64,000 nucleotides of DNA from MVYY01 sp012517575 (lineage in GTDB: Bacteria > Bacteroidota > Bacteroidia > Bacteroidales > Paludibacteraceae), in contig JAVLUG010000016.1 in the NCBI GenBank assembly GCA_031629035.1, positions 62,001 to 126,000 on the forward strand. Reading direction: 5' to 3'. Positions 34,511-43,561 of the stretch are shown one piece after another (position 1 is the first letter of the stretch; each line of letters begins with the position of its first letter). The notes under the pieces are model-generated. The model saw only the letters and a program-made list of their open reading frames with translations. It had not been told where the DNA came from and did not search any database. The position numbers and the translations under genes are program-made.

Positions 34511-35686
34511 ATGAATAGTTCAGTGAAAGAAAAGAAAAAAATTCTCTTAGTTTTCGGCACTCGACCGGAGGCCATTAAAATGTTTCCCTTGATAAAATGT
34601 TTGAAAGAGCATCCGAATGAATTTGAATCATTGGTATGTGTAACCGGACAACATAGAGACATGCTGGATCAGGTAATGAATTTATTTCAAATAAATCCCG
34701 ATTTCGATTTGGACATTATGCAACAGGGACAGGATTTGTATGATGTTACAACAAAAGTTTTGCTGGGCATGAGAGATATACTTTCACAATCTCGACCCGA
34801 TTTGGTACTTGTTCATGGGGATACAACAACTTCAATGGCAACTGCGCTTGCTGCATTTTATCAGAAAATCGATACGGGACATGTAGAGGCAGGGTTGCGA
34901 ACTTATAATAAATACAGCCCTTGGCCGGAAGAAATTAACCGACAAATAACCGGCAGGTTGGCCAAATATCACTTTGCTCCGACAGATTGGAATAAACGAA
35001 ATCTTTTATCGGAAGGAATTGATAACCAATTTATCTTCGTTACAGGCAATACAATTATTGATGCTTTGCAAATGGTTCTGGAAACGATTAATTCCAATGA
35101 AAATTTACAGAATGATATCAAAAATCAATTATCGAACTGTGGATATAATACGGACAGGTTGTTGCAAAACAAAAAACTTGTTTTAATTACCGGACACAGA
35201 CGTGAAAATTTTGGAGAAGGCTTGGAGAATGTTTGCAAAGCGCTGAAAACACTGAGCGAAAGTTATCCTGACGTTGATTTTGTTTATCCGGTTCATCCAA
35301 ATCCAAACGTCAGAGAGCCTATTAAAAAGGTATTGGGTGAAGCAATTTCGAACAATATTTTTTTGTTGGAACCGCTTGATTACTTCCCTTTTGTCTATTT
35401 AATGAGCAAAAGCAATATTTTGCTTACAGACAGCGGCGGAATACAGGAAGAAGCAACGGCATTGAATAAACCGATTCTGGTTATGCGGGATACAACCGAG
35501 CGACCGGAAACACTAAATTTGGGATTTGTTAAATTAGTAGGGACGGATTATGATTTAATTGTAAGTGAAGTATCTCAATTGTTGAATAAATCGCTTTCTT
35601 CTGCTAATGTGCCAAAATATGCGAGTCCTTATGGTGAAGGTAAGGCAGCAGAAAAAATAGTTGAAATTTTGTCGAATGTTTTATAA
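34511..35686 (+). CDS. wecB: UDP-N-acetylglucosamine 2-epimerase (non-hydrolysing)
   Basis: Interconverts UDP-GlcNAc and UDP-ManNAc, a precursor of surface polysaccharides. The 391-aa protein has the GT-B fold with GTRPEAIKMFPL (17-28), HGDTTTSMATALAAFY, GHVEAGLRT, PWPEEINRQ, ITGHRRENFGEG and TDSGGIQEEA, all of them family hallmarks. It begins the surface-polysaccharide cluster, 9 bases before the flippase gene. No WecC-type dehydrogenase follows, so free UDP-ManNAc is the likely final product here. Confidence 0.96.
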   Translation: MNSSVKEKKKILLVFGTRPEAIKMFPLIKCLKEHPNEFESLVCVTGQHRDMLDQVMNLFQINPDFDLDIMQQGQDLYDVTTKVLLGMRDILSQSRPDLVLVHGDTTTSMATALAAFYQKIDTGHVEAGLRTYNKYSPWPEEINRQITGRLAKYHFAPTDWNKRNLLSEGIDNQFIFVTGNTIIDALQMVLETINSNENLQNDIKNQLSNCGYNTDRLLQNKKLVLITGHRRENFGEGLENVCKALKTLSESYPDVDFVYPVHPNPNVREPIKKVLGEAISNNIFLLEPLDYFPFVYLMSKSNILLTDSGGIQEEATALNKPILVMRDTTERPETLNLGFVKLVGTDYDLIVSEVSQLLNKSLSSANVPKYASPYGEGKAAEKIVEILSNVL

Positions 35687-35695
35687 AAGCTATGA

Positions 35696-37009
35696 ATGAA
35701 TTTTACGCAGGTTAGACAATTTGTTTCCGACAGGATAAACAAATCAGATTTGACAAAACGTTTGTACAGTGGCATTTCATGGTCATTGCTGGGATCTATT
35801 GTCAGTAAAGTTCTTCAACTGCTTGCCTTCATTATTATAGCCCGAATTTTGGGGAAGATGGAATACGGGAAAATTGGAATTATCCGTTCAACCATTTCTA
35901 TGTTTATGGTTTTTTCTACCATGGGAATGGGTGTATCTGCCACCCGCTATATTTCTCTCTACAAAAATCTTTCTCCATATAAAGCATTACAAGTTTACGA
36001 CTTTGCAAACAAAGTTACTTTAATGTTTTCTCTTGTCATTGGGATCGTTCTGTTCTTTGCAAGCCGCATGTTGGCAACAACTTCCCTTCACGATGCTTCA
36101 TTGTCATCAACATTGCAAATAGGAGCTTTTGCTTTGTTTTTTTTAACGCTTACGGCTACTCAAACCGGGACACTCAATGGATTTGAAGATTTCAAATCTA
36201 TCGGCATACAGGCTTCCATCAATGGTATTCTTCAATTACTTTTTATTGTCCTCGGAGCATATTTTTGGGGAATCAAAGGCGCTATCGGAGGAATAGCAAC
36301 AGCTGCTTTTTTTTATTGGATACAGTTGCACTTTGCCATTAAACCGAATGTTAAAAAGTTGAAGACGAATATTGTAAATGAAGATCGTCCCAATCTTTTA
36401 TCGATTTTCGTTAAGTTTTCGTTACCTTCTTTATTGGCGAGCGTTGTATTTATTCCTGTCGTTTGGTGGACAAAAACCTTTTTAATCAGACATGCCGGAT
36501 ACGGTGAAATGGCCGTTTTTGATGTTTCGGAACAGTGGTATTATATTTTGCTTTTTATCCCTAATTCCATCAGCAGCATTTTATTGCCAATGCTTACGAA
36601 TACTTCCGTGGAGGGGAGCAAACAACAGTACGGTTATTTGATAAAAATCAATTTATACATTAATGTTGGAGTAACTCTGATCCTTGCATTATTTGCCGGA
36701 TTGCTCTCTCCCTTTATCAATCGATTGTACGGGAAAGATTTTACAAATTATTTGCCGATGATTATCATGTTGATTACGGCCGTTTTCTGTGCTGCTAACA
36801 ATGTGTTTGGACAAGTAATTGCCAGCAAAGGTAAGATGTGGATAGGCTTTGGCCTAAATTGCTTATGGGCAATTTGGCTTATTCTTTTTTCATTGCTGTT
36901 TATTGGAAGAATGAAATTGGGAGCTTTGGGATTGGCTTATGCTATGCTGATTAGTTATTTTTTGCATAGCATAGCGCAAGGTTGGGTAGCATATAAAACA
37001 AGAATTTAA
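35696..37009 (+). CDS. Wzx-like oligosaccharide flippase
   Basis: A 437-aa integral membrane protein with about 12-14 helices of the MOP/polysaccharide-synthesis family. It is expected to flip lipid-linked repeat units across the inner membrane. LYSGISWSLLGSIVSKVLQ starts the first helix pair, and ARILGKMEYGKIGI is the conserved loop following it. It is followed by an EpsG-like polymerase and glycosyltransferases, the usual Wzx/Wzy arrangement. An ATG four bases earlier is in another frame and closes quickly. Confidence 0.9.
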   Translation: MNFTQVRQFVSDRINKSDLTKRLYSGISWSLLGSIVSKVLQLLAFIIIARILGKMEYGKIGIIRSTISMFMVFSTMGMGVSATRYISLYKNLSPYKALQVYDFANKVTLMFSLVIGIVLFFASRMLATTSLHDASLSSTLQIGAFALFFLTLTATQTGTLNGFEDFKSIGIQASINGILQLLFIVLGAYFWGIKGAIGGIATAAFFYWIQLHFAIKPNVKKLKTNIVNEDRPNLLSIFVKFSLPSLLASVVFIPVVWWTKTFLIRHAGYGEMAVFDVSEQWYYILLFIPNSISSILLPMLTNTSVEGSKQQYGYLIKINLYINVGVTLILALFAGLLSPFINRLYGKDFTNYLPMIIMLITAVFCAANNVFGQVIASKGKMWIGFGLNCLWAIWLILFSLLFIGRMKLGALGLAYAMLISYFLHSIAQGWVAYKTRI

Positions 37010-37038
37010 TTTTTTAAAAATGTGATATTTAAGTTAGA

Positions 37039-38172
37039 ATGTTAATTTATTTTGCTGTTATATTGTTTTGTCTGTTTTTGTCAATATTTAAATTGCCAAA
37101 ATCAATAGAGAATTTTGCGCTGTTAATCATTGCAATTTTTTTATGTTGTGGCTATATGACAGGTTCAGACTGGTACAACTATGAACAGTATTATACCAAT
37201 CCGGATTACTCAAAACAGCTTGCTAAATTAGAATTTGGTTATGTTTGGGTTCAAACATTTTTTTCGAAAATTGGTGTAGATTTTTGGTTGTTTCATATTG
37301 CTGCAAAATTATTAGTATTTTACGCTCTCGTAAGTTTTATTCGTTCGTTTAATGTTAATATTTTTTTGTTTTTAGCTTTTTTTATTCCCGAAGTTGGATT
37401 TTATTTATTTATTGATTGTCCATTTAGAAACTTAATTGCACTTGGATTTTCTTTTATTGCGTTCAAAAATCTTTTTGAAAATAAGACTACAAACTTTTTT
37501 ATTTTTGCTTTAATAGCAATGTGTTTTCATTTGTCGGCAGTCATTATGATTGTTTTTTACTTTGTCTACAAAAAGAACATAAAAACTTTAACAGTATTAA
37601 TCATATCTTTTATTTTATATGTTTTGGCATTTAACGTTGATTTTTTAATGACAAACATATATATTCCATTAACAAAAATTAGCTCTTTAATTAGTGAACG
37701 ATTAAAAAACTATTTCTTGGATCCGCGTTATATTTCTGAAAAAATCAGTCTTGGTATTTTTATAAGATTATTTGTTTTATTAGTTTTATTGTTATTCAAA
37801 GAAACAATAATAAGTGGAGACAAGAAACGTCAATATGTGTATAATCTTTCTGTTATATTTTTATTGATTTATCCTTTTGGTGTAACAATAAAAATTTTTA
37901 ATCGACTATCATTATTTATAGTACCTTTTTACATAATGTGTATTTCATACTTACTAAGTTCTTTCACTGTGAAAGTAAATAAATATCTGCTTTATACATT
38001 TTTTATACTATTATATTTAAAGCAAACTTACAGCCTAGTAACGTATGATTATAAATATGTTCCATATACCAATTACATAACTTATGTGGTAAAAAATCAA
38101 TATCCAGATATAGAATATCGGCATCAATATAATCCCAAACATTCTTCTTATAAAAAACACATATCAAATTAG
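37039..38172 (+). CDS. EpsG-like polysaccharide polymerase
   Basis: A 377-aa membrane protein with about ten helices. The extracytoplasmic GSDWYNYEQYY (about 42-52) followed by LEFGYVWVQTFF, and the segment RNLIALGFSFIAF plus FHLSAVI, match EpsG-family polymerases, which take the Wzy role. The base composition is markedly AT-rich compared with the flanking wecB and wzx genes. It overlaps nothing and is 5 bases ahead of a glycosyltransferase. O-antigen ligase is the alternative, but only one polymerase-like gene is present. Confidence 0.8.
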   Translation: MLIYFAVILFCLFLSIFKLPKSIENFALLIIAIFLCCGYMTGSDWYNYEQYYTNPDYSKQLAKLEFGYVWVQTFFSKIGVDFWLFHIAAKLLVFYALVSFIRSFNVNIFLFLAFFIPEVGFYLFIDCPFRNLIALGFSFIAFKNLFENKTTNFFIFALIAMCFHLSAVIMIVFYFVYKKNIKTLTVLIISFILYVLAFNVDFLMTNIYIPLTKISSLISERLKNYFLDPRYISEKISLGIFIRLFVLLVLLLFKETIISGDKKRQYVYNLSVIFLLIYPFGVTIKIFNRLSLFIVPFYIMCISYLLSSFTVKVNKYLLYTFFILLYLKQTYSLVTYDYKYVPYTNYITYVVKNQYPDIEYRHQYNPKHSSYKKHISN

Positions 38173-38177
38173 AAAAA

Positions 38178-39287
38178 ATGAAAGTAGCTTTTTGTATAAG
38201 GTCTGAATATGACAATCCTTTGGGGGGAGATGCAGTCCAAATGTTAAAGACGAAGAAATATTTAGAAAAAAACTTTGATATAACGATAGATATTGTTACA
38301 GATTCAAATGAAATATCAAAAAAATATGATATTGTTCACGTGTTTAATTTCTCGACATATAAAATTTCAAAGAAATTTATACAAAAAGCTATAGAATTTA
38401 AAATTCCTGTGGTTTCTTCTCCTATTTATTGGGACTATTCTTATTCTTCCACAGCTAAATTATTTCGTTTGTTCCCAAACTTGCAATATTTAAATGAATT
38501 AACAATAAACGTTTTCAGGAAAATAATATTATTATCGGGATTTGTTTTTTCAAAGCCAGTTGTTTTATCTTCAACTTTCAGGAAAAATGTAAAATGGATG
38601 TTTGAAAAATCTTCTGTTGTTGCACCAAATTCAGTGGAAGAAGCAAATTTACTTTTGAAATGGGTTGGATTGGAAGATTTGCAAAAAATTCGGGTAGTTT
38701 TTAATGCAACTGATGTAATAGATAATAAAACTATTGTAGACAAAGAAATTTTTCACAAAAAATATCTTCTCCCAAAAGATTATATTCTTCAAGTTGGAAG
38801 AATAGAATTCTGTAAAAATCAGTTGAACTTATTATATGCGTTAAAAAATTATCCGGGAATTCCAATCGTATTTGTTGGAAAAGTTTCTGATATTTGGTAT
38901 TACAAGAAATTAAAAAAAATTGCTGATAAAAGAGGGAATGTGTTTTTTATTGATGCTGTTCCGCATAATGACATTAATACGTTTTATAAGTATGCAAAAT
39001 TACATGTATTACTGTCATTGCGGGAATCTCCCGGTTTAGTAAATATTGAAGCGTTGGCTAATGGATGTCCAATAGTTATATCGGACGAAAGATTTTTGCC
39101 AGTAAAAACATATTTTGCAAATCAACCCTATGTTGTGGATCCATTAAATATAAAAAAAATTAAGGATGTTGTTTTAGAAGCCTATTCGAATGGAAAAAAT
39201 CAAGTTCCATTTGATTTTGAGAAGTTTTCATGGAATAATGTTGCAAAACAAACTTTTGATATTTATAAAGAAATACTTAGATATTAA
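38178..39287 (+). CDS. Glycosyltransferase family 4-like protein
   Basis: A 369-aa GT-B glycosyltransferase. The N-terminal RSEYDNPLGGDAVQ is an acceptor-side loop with the glycine-rich turn. The C-terminal donor domain has ILQVGRIEFCKNQ (about 195-207) and LSLRESPGLVNIEALANGCPIVIS, whose E-x7-E pattern (E in ESPG and in NIEA) is typical of GT4 enzymes. Donor and acceptor are unknown. The gene is very AT-rich. It probably adds a sugar to the lipid-linked repeat unit on the cytoplasmic side of the membrane. Confidence 0.88.
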   Translation: MKVAFCIRSEYDNPLGGDAVQMLKTKKYLEKNFDITIDIVTDSNEISKKYDIVHVFNFSTYKISKKFIQKAIEFKIPVVSSPIYWDYSYSSTAKLFRLFPNLQYLNELTINVFRKIILLSGFVFSKPVVLSSTFRKNVKWMFEKSSVVAPNSVEEANLLLKWVGLEDLQKIRVVFNATDVIDNKTIVDKEIFHKKYLLPKDYILQVGRIEFCKNQLNLLYALKNYPGIPIVFVGKVSDIWYYKKLKKIADKRGNVFFIDAVPHNDINTFYKYAKLHVLLSLRESPGLVNIEALANGCPIVISDERFLPVKTYFANQPYVVDPLNIKKIKDVVLEAYSNGKNQVPFDFEKFSWNNVAKQTFDIYKEILRY

Positions 39288-39423
39288 GTGTTTCTCAAAA
39301 ACATACACAATTAAATACATTTGAGATATTTCAGGATGTAGTTTCAAGAAAATACTGAGAAACTCAAAGAAATTTTCTTTTTTTGATTAACATTTTTTGT
39401 TTTTTTAACTTATCAACCTATTA

Positions 39424-40251
39424 ATGGAAAATTCAATAGAAATAGTCTTGGTGTTGTATCAGTGTTCGTTAAGGGAAAGTATTGTATTTACTACATTGGA
39501 AGAGCAATTGAGGAAAAATTCTATTGACTATGAATTAATGATTTACAATAATGATAAAAATCAGAAAATTGAACATGAAAAATATGTAGTAATTAATTCA
39601 GAAAAAAATCAAAAATTATCTAAAGCTTATAACTTTGCTTTAGAAAGAGCGATTAAGAATCGTAGGAAATGGCTTTTATTGCTGGACCAAGATACATTCA
39701 TCCCCGACAATTATTTCGTAGAATTGGAGAAATTATTTGCAAGCAATTACTCTCCAGATTTAGTGGCAATTGTTCCATTTCTCGAAACAGATGGAAAGAT
39801 ATTATCTCCCAAAAAAATAAGTCCCTACATGAGGTTTGATAGCAATGTAAATAAAGCAGGATATACTCGAGAAAGAATAAATGCTTTTAATTCCATGTCG
39901 TTATTACGAGTAGATTTTATGAAACTTATTGGAGGTTTTAGTGATCAATTTCCTTTGGATATGCTCGATCATTGGATCTATCACCAAATTTATCAACATC
40001 GAAAATGGGTCTATATTTTACCTGTATTCGTTAAACATGATTCATCTTTTATAAAATTTGAAGAAAACGTTTCTATTAGCAGATACAAAGAGTTTTTGAT
40101 AGCGGAAAGTACTTTTATCCTAAAAAATTTAGGTTTGGTAAAGTTTTTTTTCTATAAATTAAAATTAATTTTTAGGAGTATTAAACAAGCCATTTTACTA
40201 AAAAACAAAAAGTTTGCTCTTACTACTTTTAAGTGGGTTTTTAAATTATAA
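39424..40251 (+). CDS. Glycosyltransferase family 2, rhamnosyltransferase-like
   Basis: A 275-aa GT-A enzyme. The opening IEIVLVLYQCSLRES and the segment LSKAYNFALERA precede the metal-binding WLLLLDQDTFIP (about 84-95), where DQD is the DxD-type motif of rhamnosyltransferase-like GT2 proteins. LDHWIYHQI follows in the acceptor part. The C-terminal 60 residues are basic and amphipathic and may touch the membrane. It stands alone between two gaps of about 135 bases and is strongly AT-rich, so it may have been acquired separately from its neighbours. Confidence 0.85.
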   Translation: MENSIEIVLVLYQCSLRESIVFTTLEEQLRKNSIDYELMIYNNDKNQKIEHEKYVVINSEKNQKLSKAYNFALERAIKNRRKWLLLLDQDTFIPDNYFVELEKLFASNYSPDLVAIVPFLETDGKILSPKKISPYMRFDSNVNKAGYTRERINAFNSMSLLRVDFMKLIGGFSDQFPLDMLDHWIYHQIYQHRKWVYILPVFVKHDSSFIKFEENVSISRYKEFLIAESTFILKNLGLVKFFFYKLKLIFRSIKQAILLKNKKFALTTFKWVFKL

Positions 40252-40329
40252 ATACCAATTAATTTAACAAGTTTAAAAGGAACTTTTAAAGCAATAATAA
40301 ACAAATTTAACAGTTAATAAAAAATATCC

Positions 40330-40353
40330 AAAAGCATTTTGATAAGCTTTTTT
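40330..40353 (+). terminator. Candidate terminator before the heptose cassette
   Basis: AAAAGC at 40330-40335 pairs with GCTTTT at 40346-40351 and is followed by further T residues. The loop is ten bases and the stem short. It lies 79 bases past the glycosyltransferase stop codon and may divide the cluster into two transcripts. Confidence 0.35.
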
Positions 40354-40386
40354 AGTGGAATTATTATCAAAAACATTAAAAAATAG

Positions 40387-41322
40387 ATGAAAGTACTCGT
40401 TACCGGCGGAGCAGGATTTATAGGGTCTCATTTGTGTGATACCTTGATACAGGCAAATCACGAAGTGGTAGTCGTTGACAACCTGATTCTGGGGAAAATG
40501 GAAAATATAAATCACTTGAGGGAATTACCCAATTTTCATTTTTGCAAGGAAGATCTCTTGAATTTTGAAAGTTTGAAGCAAATTTTCAATGAATTTGCTT
40601 TCGACATGGTTTTTCACATGGCAGCCAATTCGGATATTCAAAAGGGAAGTGCTGACCCAGAAATCGATTTTAATCTTACGTTCAAAACCACTTTCAACGT
40701 TTTGCAGTGTATGAAAGAATTCAGTGTGAAAAAATTGTTTTTTGCTTCTACTTCTGCCATTTATGGAGAAACTTCCGATTGGTTGACCGAAGATTATGGT
40801 CCATTGCGTCCTGTTTCGAATTATGGAGCAGGAAAATTAGCCAGCGAAGCTTTTATCAGTGCATTTAGTGCTGCTTATGACATTCAAACGTGGATAACAA
40901 GATTCCCTAATGTTGTGGGAGAACGATTTACACACGGCGTGATTTATGATTTTATCCACAAATTGAAATCCAATCCGAATGAACTGGAGGTTTTAGGTAA
41001 CGGAGAACAAAACAAGCCTTATTTGTATGTAAAAGATTTGGTTGAAGGAATTCTTTTTGTTTGTAAAAATTCACATGACAGATTTAACGTTTATAATTTA
41101 GGTTCTAATACACGAACCAAAGTAAAGGAAATAGCCAAAATGGTGATTGAAGAAATGGGATTGAATGCCACAATAAACTATACAGGTGGCGATCGAGGCT
41201 GGGTTGGTGATGTGCCTGAATTCAAATACGATGTAAGTAAAATCAACCAATTGGGTTGGAAAGCAAAATACACTTCTAATGAATCAGTCCGACTTGCGAT
41301 TCAAAAAGCACTTGGTAAATGA
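40387..41322 (+). CDS. NAD-dependent sugar-nucleotide epimerase/dehydratase (extended SDR)
   Basis: A 311-aa extended short-chain dehydrogenase. The NAD-binding VTGGAGFIGSHL is at 5-16. The catalytic serine/threonine lies in FASTSAIYGE (about 117-126), and the tyrosine and lysine are in NYGAGKLASE (Y-x3-K). FPNVVGER follows. Sequence similarity is to UDP-glucose/GDP-sugar 4-epimerases. Its stop overlaps the start of the HddC-GmhB gene by four bases, so it is coupled to the GDP-heptose genes and may modify that sugar. A UDP-hexose 4-epimerase is an alternative. Confidence 0.87.
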   Translation: MKVLVTGGAGFIGSHLCDTLIQANHEVVVVDNLILGKMENINHLRELPNFHFCKEDLLNFESLKQIFNEFAFDMVFHMAANSDIQKGSADPEIDFNLTFKTTFNVLQCMKEFSVKKLFFASTSAIYGETSDWLTEDYGPLRPVSNYGAGKLASEAFISAFSAAYDIQTWITRFPNVVGERFTHGVIYDFIHKLKSNPNELEVLGNGEQNKPYLYVKDLVEGILFVCKNSHDRFNVYNLGSNTRTKVKEIAKMVIEEMGLNATINYTGGDRGWVGDVPEFKYDVSKINQLGWKAKYTSNESVRLAIQKALGK

Positions 41323-42569
41323 AAGTAGTTATAATTGCAGGTGGAAAAGGGACAAGAATTTCATCCATTGCGAGTGAAATTCCAAAATCAATGATAAAGG
41401 TAGAAGAAAGGCCGGTCATTGAGTATCAAGTAGAACTGGCCAAACGATATGGGTTCAACGAATTTATATTTATAATCGGACATTTAGGAGAACAAATCGA
41501 AACTTATTTTGGGGATGGTTCAAAATGGGGTGTGTCAATTCAATATTTTAAAGAGAAAGAAGCATTAGGAACTGCGGGTGCTTTAACTTTTCTGACAGAA
41601 GAATTAAAAGAGGATTTTTTCGTCTTTTATGGCGATACCGTGATGGATGTGGATTTGTTGAGAATGTGGAATTTTCATCAGAAAAAACAATCGGATGCAA
41701 CTTTGTTCGTTCATCCAAATGATCATCCGTATGATTCAGATTTAGTTGATATCGATGAGGAAGGCAAAATAAAGAACTTTTTCAACAAACCACATTCTCC
41801 CGAATTTATTGGAAGAAATTTAGTAAACGCTGCTCTTTTTATCTTTTCACCTAAGATTTTGCAAAACATACAAAAAGGAGTTAAATTGCATATCGAAAAA
41901 GATGTTTTACCGAAGTGTTTGAATCAGGGAATGAATTTATATGGTTACGTTTCGCCCGAATATGTGAAAGATATGGGAACGCCCGACAGATATATGGAAG
42001 TTTGTGAGGATGTTCGTTCGGGAAAAGTTGCTCGAATGAATTGGAACAACCCAAAATTTGCTGTATTTTTGGATAGGGATGGCGTGATTTCAAAGGAAAT
42101 TGATCTACTTTCTTCTATGGATCAGTTAGAATTAATTGATGGAGCCGGTGAAGCTATCAGATATATCAATCAAAAAGGTTATCTGGCAATTGTTGTTACC
42201 AATCAACCGGTCATTGCACGAAATCTTTGTTCGCTCGATGAATTGGCTGAAATTCATGCAAAACTTGAGACTCTTTTAGGTGAAAAACAGGCTTATCTGA
42301 ATGCTATTTATTTTTGTCCGCATCATCCTGATGCGGGTTATCCTGAAGAGCGGAAAGAATATAAAATTCAGTGCAACTGTAGAAAACCTGCTCCTGGTAT
42401 GTTATTTCACGCAGCTAAAGATTGGAATATCGATTTGACAAATTCAATCATGATTGGAGATCGTGAAACTGATGTAAAGGCAGGAATAAACGCCGGAGTA
42501 AAAATGTCGTTGATGATTGAACGAAACAAACCTTACGAATTGTTGAACACTTTAAAGCAAATACTGTAA
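41319..42569 (+). CDS. hddC-gmhB: Fusion of D-glycero-D-manno-heptose-1-P nucleotidyltransferase (HddC) and heptose bisphosphatase (GmhB)
   Basis: A 416-aa two-domain protein. Residues 1-235 are a nucleotidyltransferase with IIAGGKGTR (5-13), GTAGAL and FYGDTVMDVD. Residues 246-416 are a HAD-IIIA phosphatase with FLDRDGV (nucleophiles D252 and D254), VVTNQP, a GmhB-like zinc site in FCPHHPDAGY and CNCRKP, and IGDRETDVKAG. The two domains would remove the 7-phosphate and then transfer GMP to the 1-phosphate. The two steps are consecutive, so the fusion may channel the intermediate. HddA and GmhA are the next two genes. GDP rather than another nucleotide is inferred from context. Confidence 0.88.
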   Translation: MKVVIIAGGKGTRISSIASEIPKSMIKVEERPVIEYQVELAKRYGFNEFIFIIGHLGEQIETYFGDGSKWGVSIQYFKEKEALGTAGALTFLTEELKEDFFVFYGDTVMDVDLLRMWNFHQKKQSDATLFVHPNDHPYDSDLVDIDEEGKIKNFFNKPHSPEFIGRNLVNAALFIFSPKILQNIQKGVKLHIEKDVLPKCLNQGMNLYGYVSPEYVKDMGTPDRYMEVCEDVRSGKVARMNWNNPKFAVFLDRDGVISKEIDLLSSMDQLELIDGAGEAIRYINQKGYLAIVVTNQPVIARNLCSLDELAEIHAKLETLLGEKQAYLNAIYFCPHHPDAGYPEERKEYKIQCNCRKPAPGMLFHAAKDWNIDLTNSIMIGDRETDVKAGINAGVKMSLMIERNKPYELLNTLKQIL

Positions 42570-42571
42570 AA

Positions 42572-43555
42572 ATGATCATATCACGTACTCCTTTTCGAAT
42601 CTCATTTGCCGGTGGCGGTTCCGATTTACCTTCTTTTTACAGAGAAGAAACCGGGGCAGTAGTAAGCACTACGATTGACAAATACATGTATCTTGCCATT
42701 CATCCATATTTTTATAAAAGCAAGATTCAATTGAAATATTCTAAAACTGAATTGGTAGATTCAATCGAAGAGATTCGGCATCCGATTTTCAGAGAAGTTC
42801 TTTCATTATTCAATCTTAAAGGTATTGATTTGAATTCAATCGCTGATATTCCAGCTGGAACGGGTTTAGGTTCAAGCAGTTCATTTACGGTTGGCTTGTT
42901 AAATGTGGTAAATGCTTATTTGAATAAAGCATGCAGTAGCCAGAAACTTGCAGAGTTGGCTTGTGATATTGAAATAAATAAAGTTGGAAGTCCGATTGGG
43001 AAACAGGATCAATATGCTGCCGCTTTTGGTGGTTTGAATTTTATTACTTTTTATGGTGATGAAACGGTAAATGTCGAGAAAATCATTATGAATCCTGAGA
43101 AAAAGAAAGAATTGCAGGATAATTTAATGATGATTTATATTGGTGGGAAACATTCTGCAAAGGATATTTTAAAAGAGCAGCAAGCGATAAAAAACGGGTC
43201 GAAAAAATTCAGTTCTCAACGAGAGATGGTTAAACAAGCTTATCAGATGAAATCTTTACTTGAGAATAATAATATTGATGACGTTGGTCGAATTTTACAT
43301 GAAGGATGGATGTTGAAAAAAACGTTAACAGATAGAATATCAAACGATCATATTGATGAAATTTACAATCGAGGCATCAAGGCTGGTGCTTTGGGTGGAA
43401 AATTGCTTGGAGCAGGTGGCGCAGGGTTTATTTTATTTTATTGTCCTGCTGAAAGAAAAGAATACTTTAGAAAATCAATGCAAGATTTTGCAGAATTAAA
43501 ATTTTCTTTTGATTATAATGGTTCAAAAATAATTTATATTGGAGATAATTTTTAA
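42572..43555 (+). CDS. hddA: D-glycero-alpha-D-manno-heptose-7-phosphate kinase (HddA, GHMP family)
   Basis: A 327-aa GHMP kinase. RTPFRISFAGGGSDLPSFY (5-23) is the signature opening of heptose and fucose GHMP kinases. The ATP loop is IPAGTGLGSSSSFTVG (about 93-108), and the third motif is KLLGAGGAGFILFY near 277-290. It phosphorylates C1 of the heptose 7-phosphate made by GmhA. It starts two bases after the stop of the fusion gene and ends six bases before gmhA. All three GHMP motifs are intact. Confidence 0.92.
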   Translation: MIISRTPFRISFAGGGSDLPSFYREETGAVVSTTIDKYMYLAIHPYFYKSKIQLKYSKTELVDSIEEIRHPIFREVLSLFNLKGIDLNSIADIPAGTGLGSSSSFTVGLLNVVNAYLNKACSSQKLAELACDIEINKVGSPIGKQDQYAAAFGGLNFITFYGDETVNVEKIIMNPEKKKELQDNLMMIYIGGKHSAKDILKEQQAIKNGSKKFSSQREMVKQAYQMKSLLENNNIDDVGRILHEGWMLKKTLTDRISNDHIDEIYNRGIKAGALGGKLLGAGGAGFILFYCPAERKEYFRKSMQDFAELKFSFDYNGSKIIYIGDNF

Positions 43556-43561
43556 ATTTAT

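Noticed and set aside
34213..34662. 149-codon minus-strand frame
   Set aside because: It spans the thiamine-binding gene and the start of wecB on the opposite strand. Both of those genes have clear family motifs.
39290..39363. GTTTCTC/GAGAAAC inverted repeat in the gap before the lone glycosyltransferase gene
   Set aside because: Only seven bases with a loop of about 60 in an AT-rich tract, so chance is a sufficient explanation.
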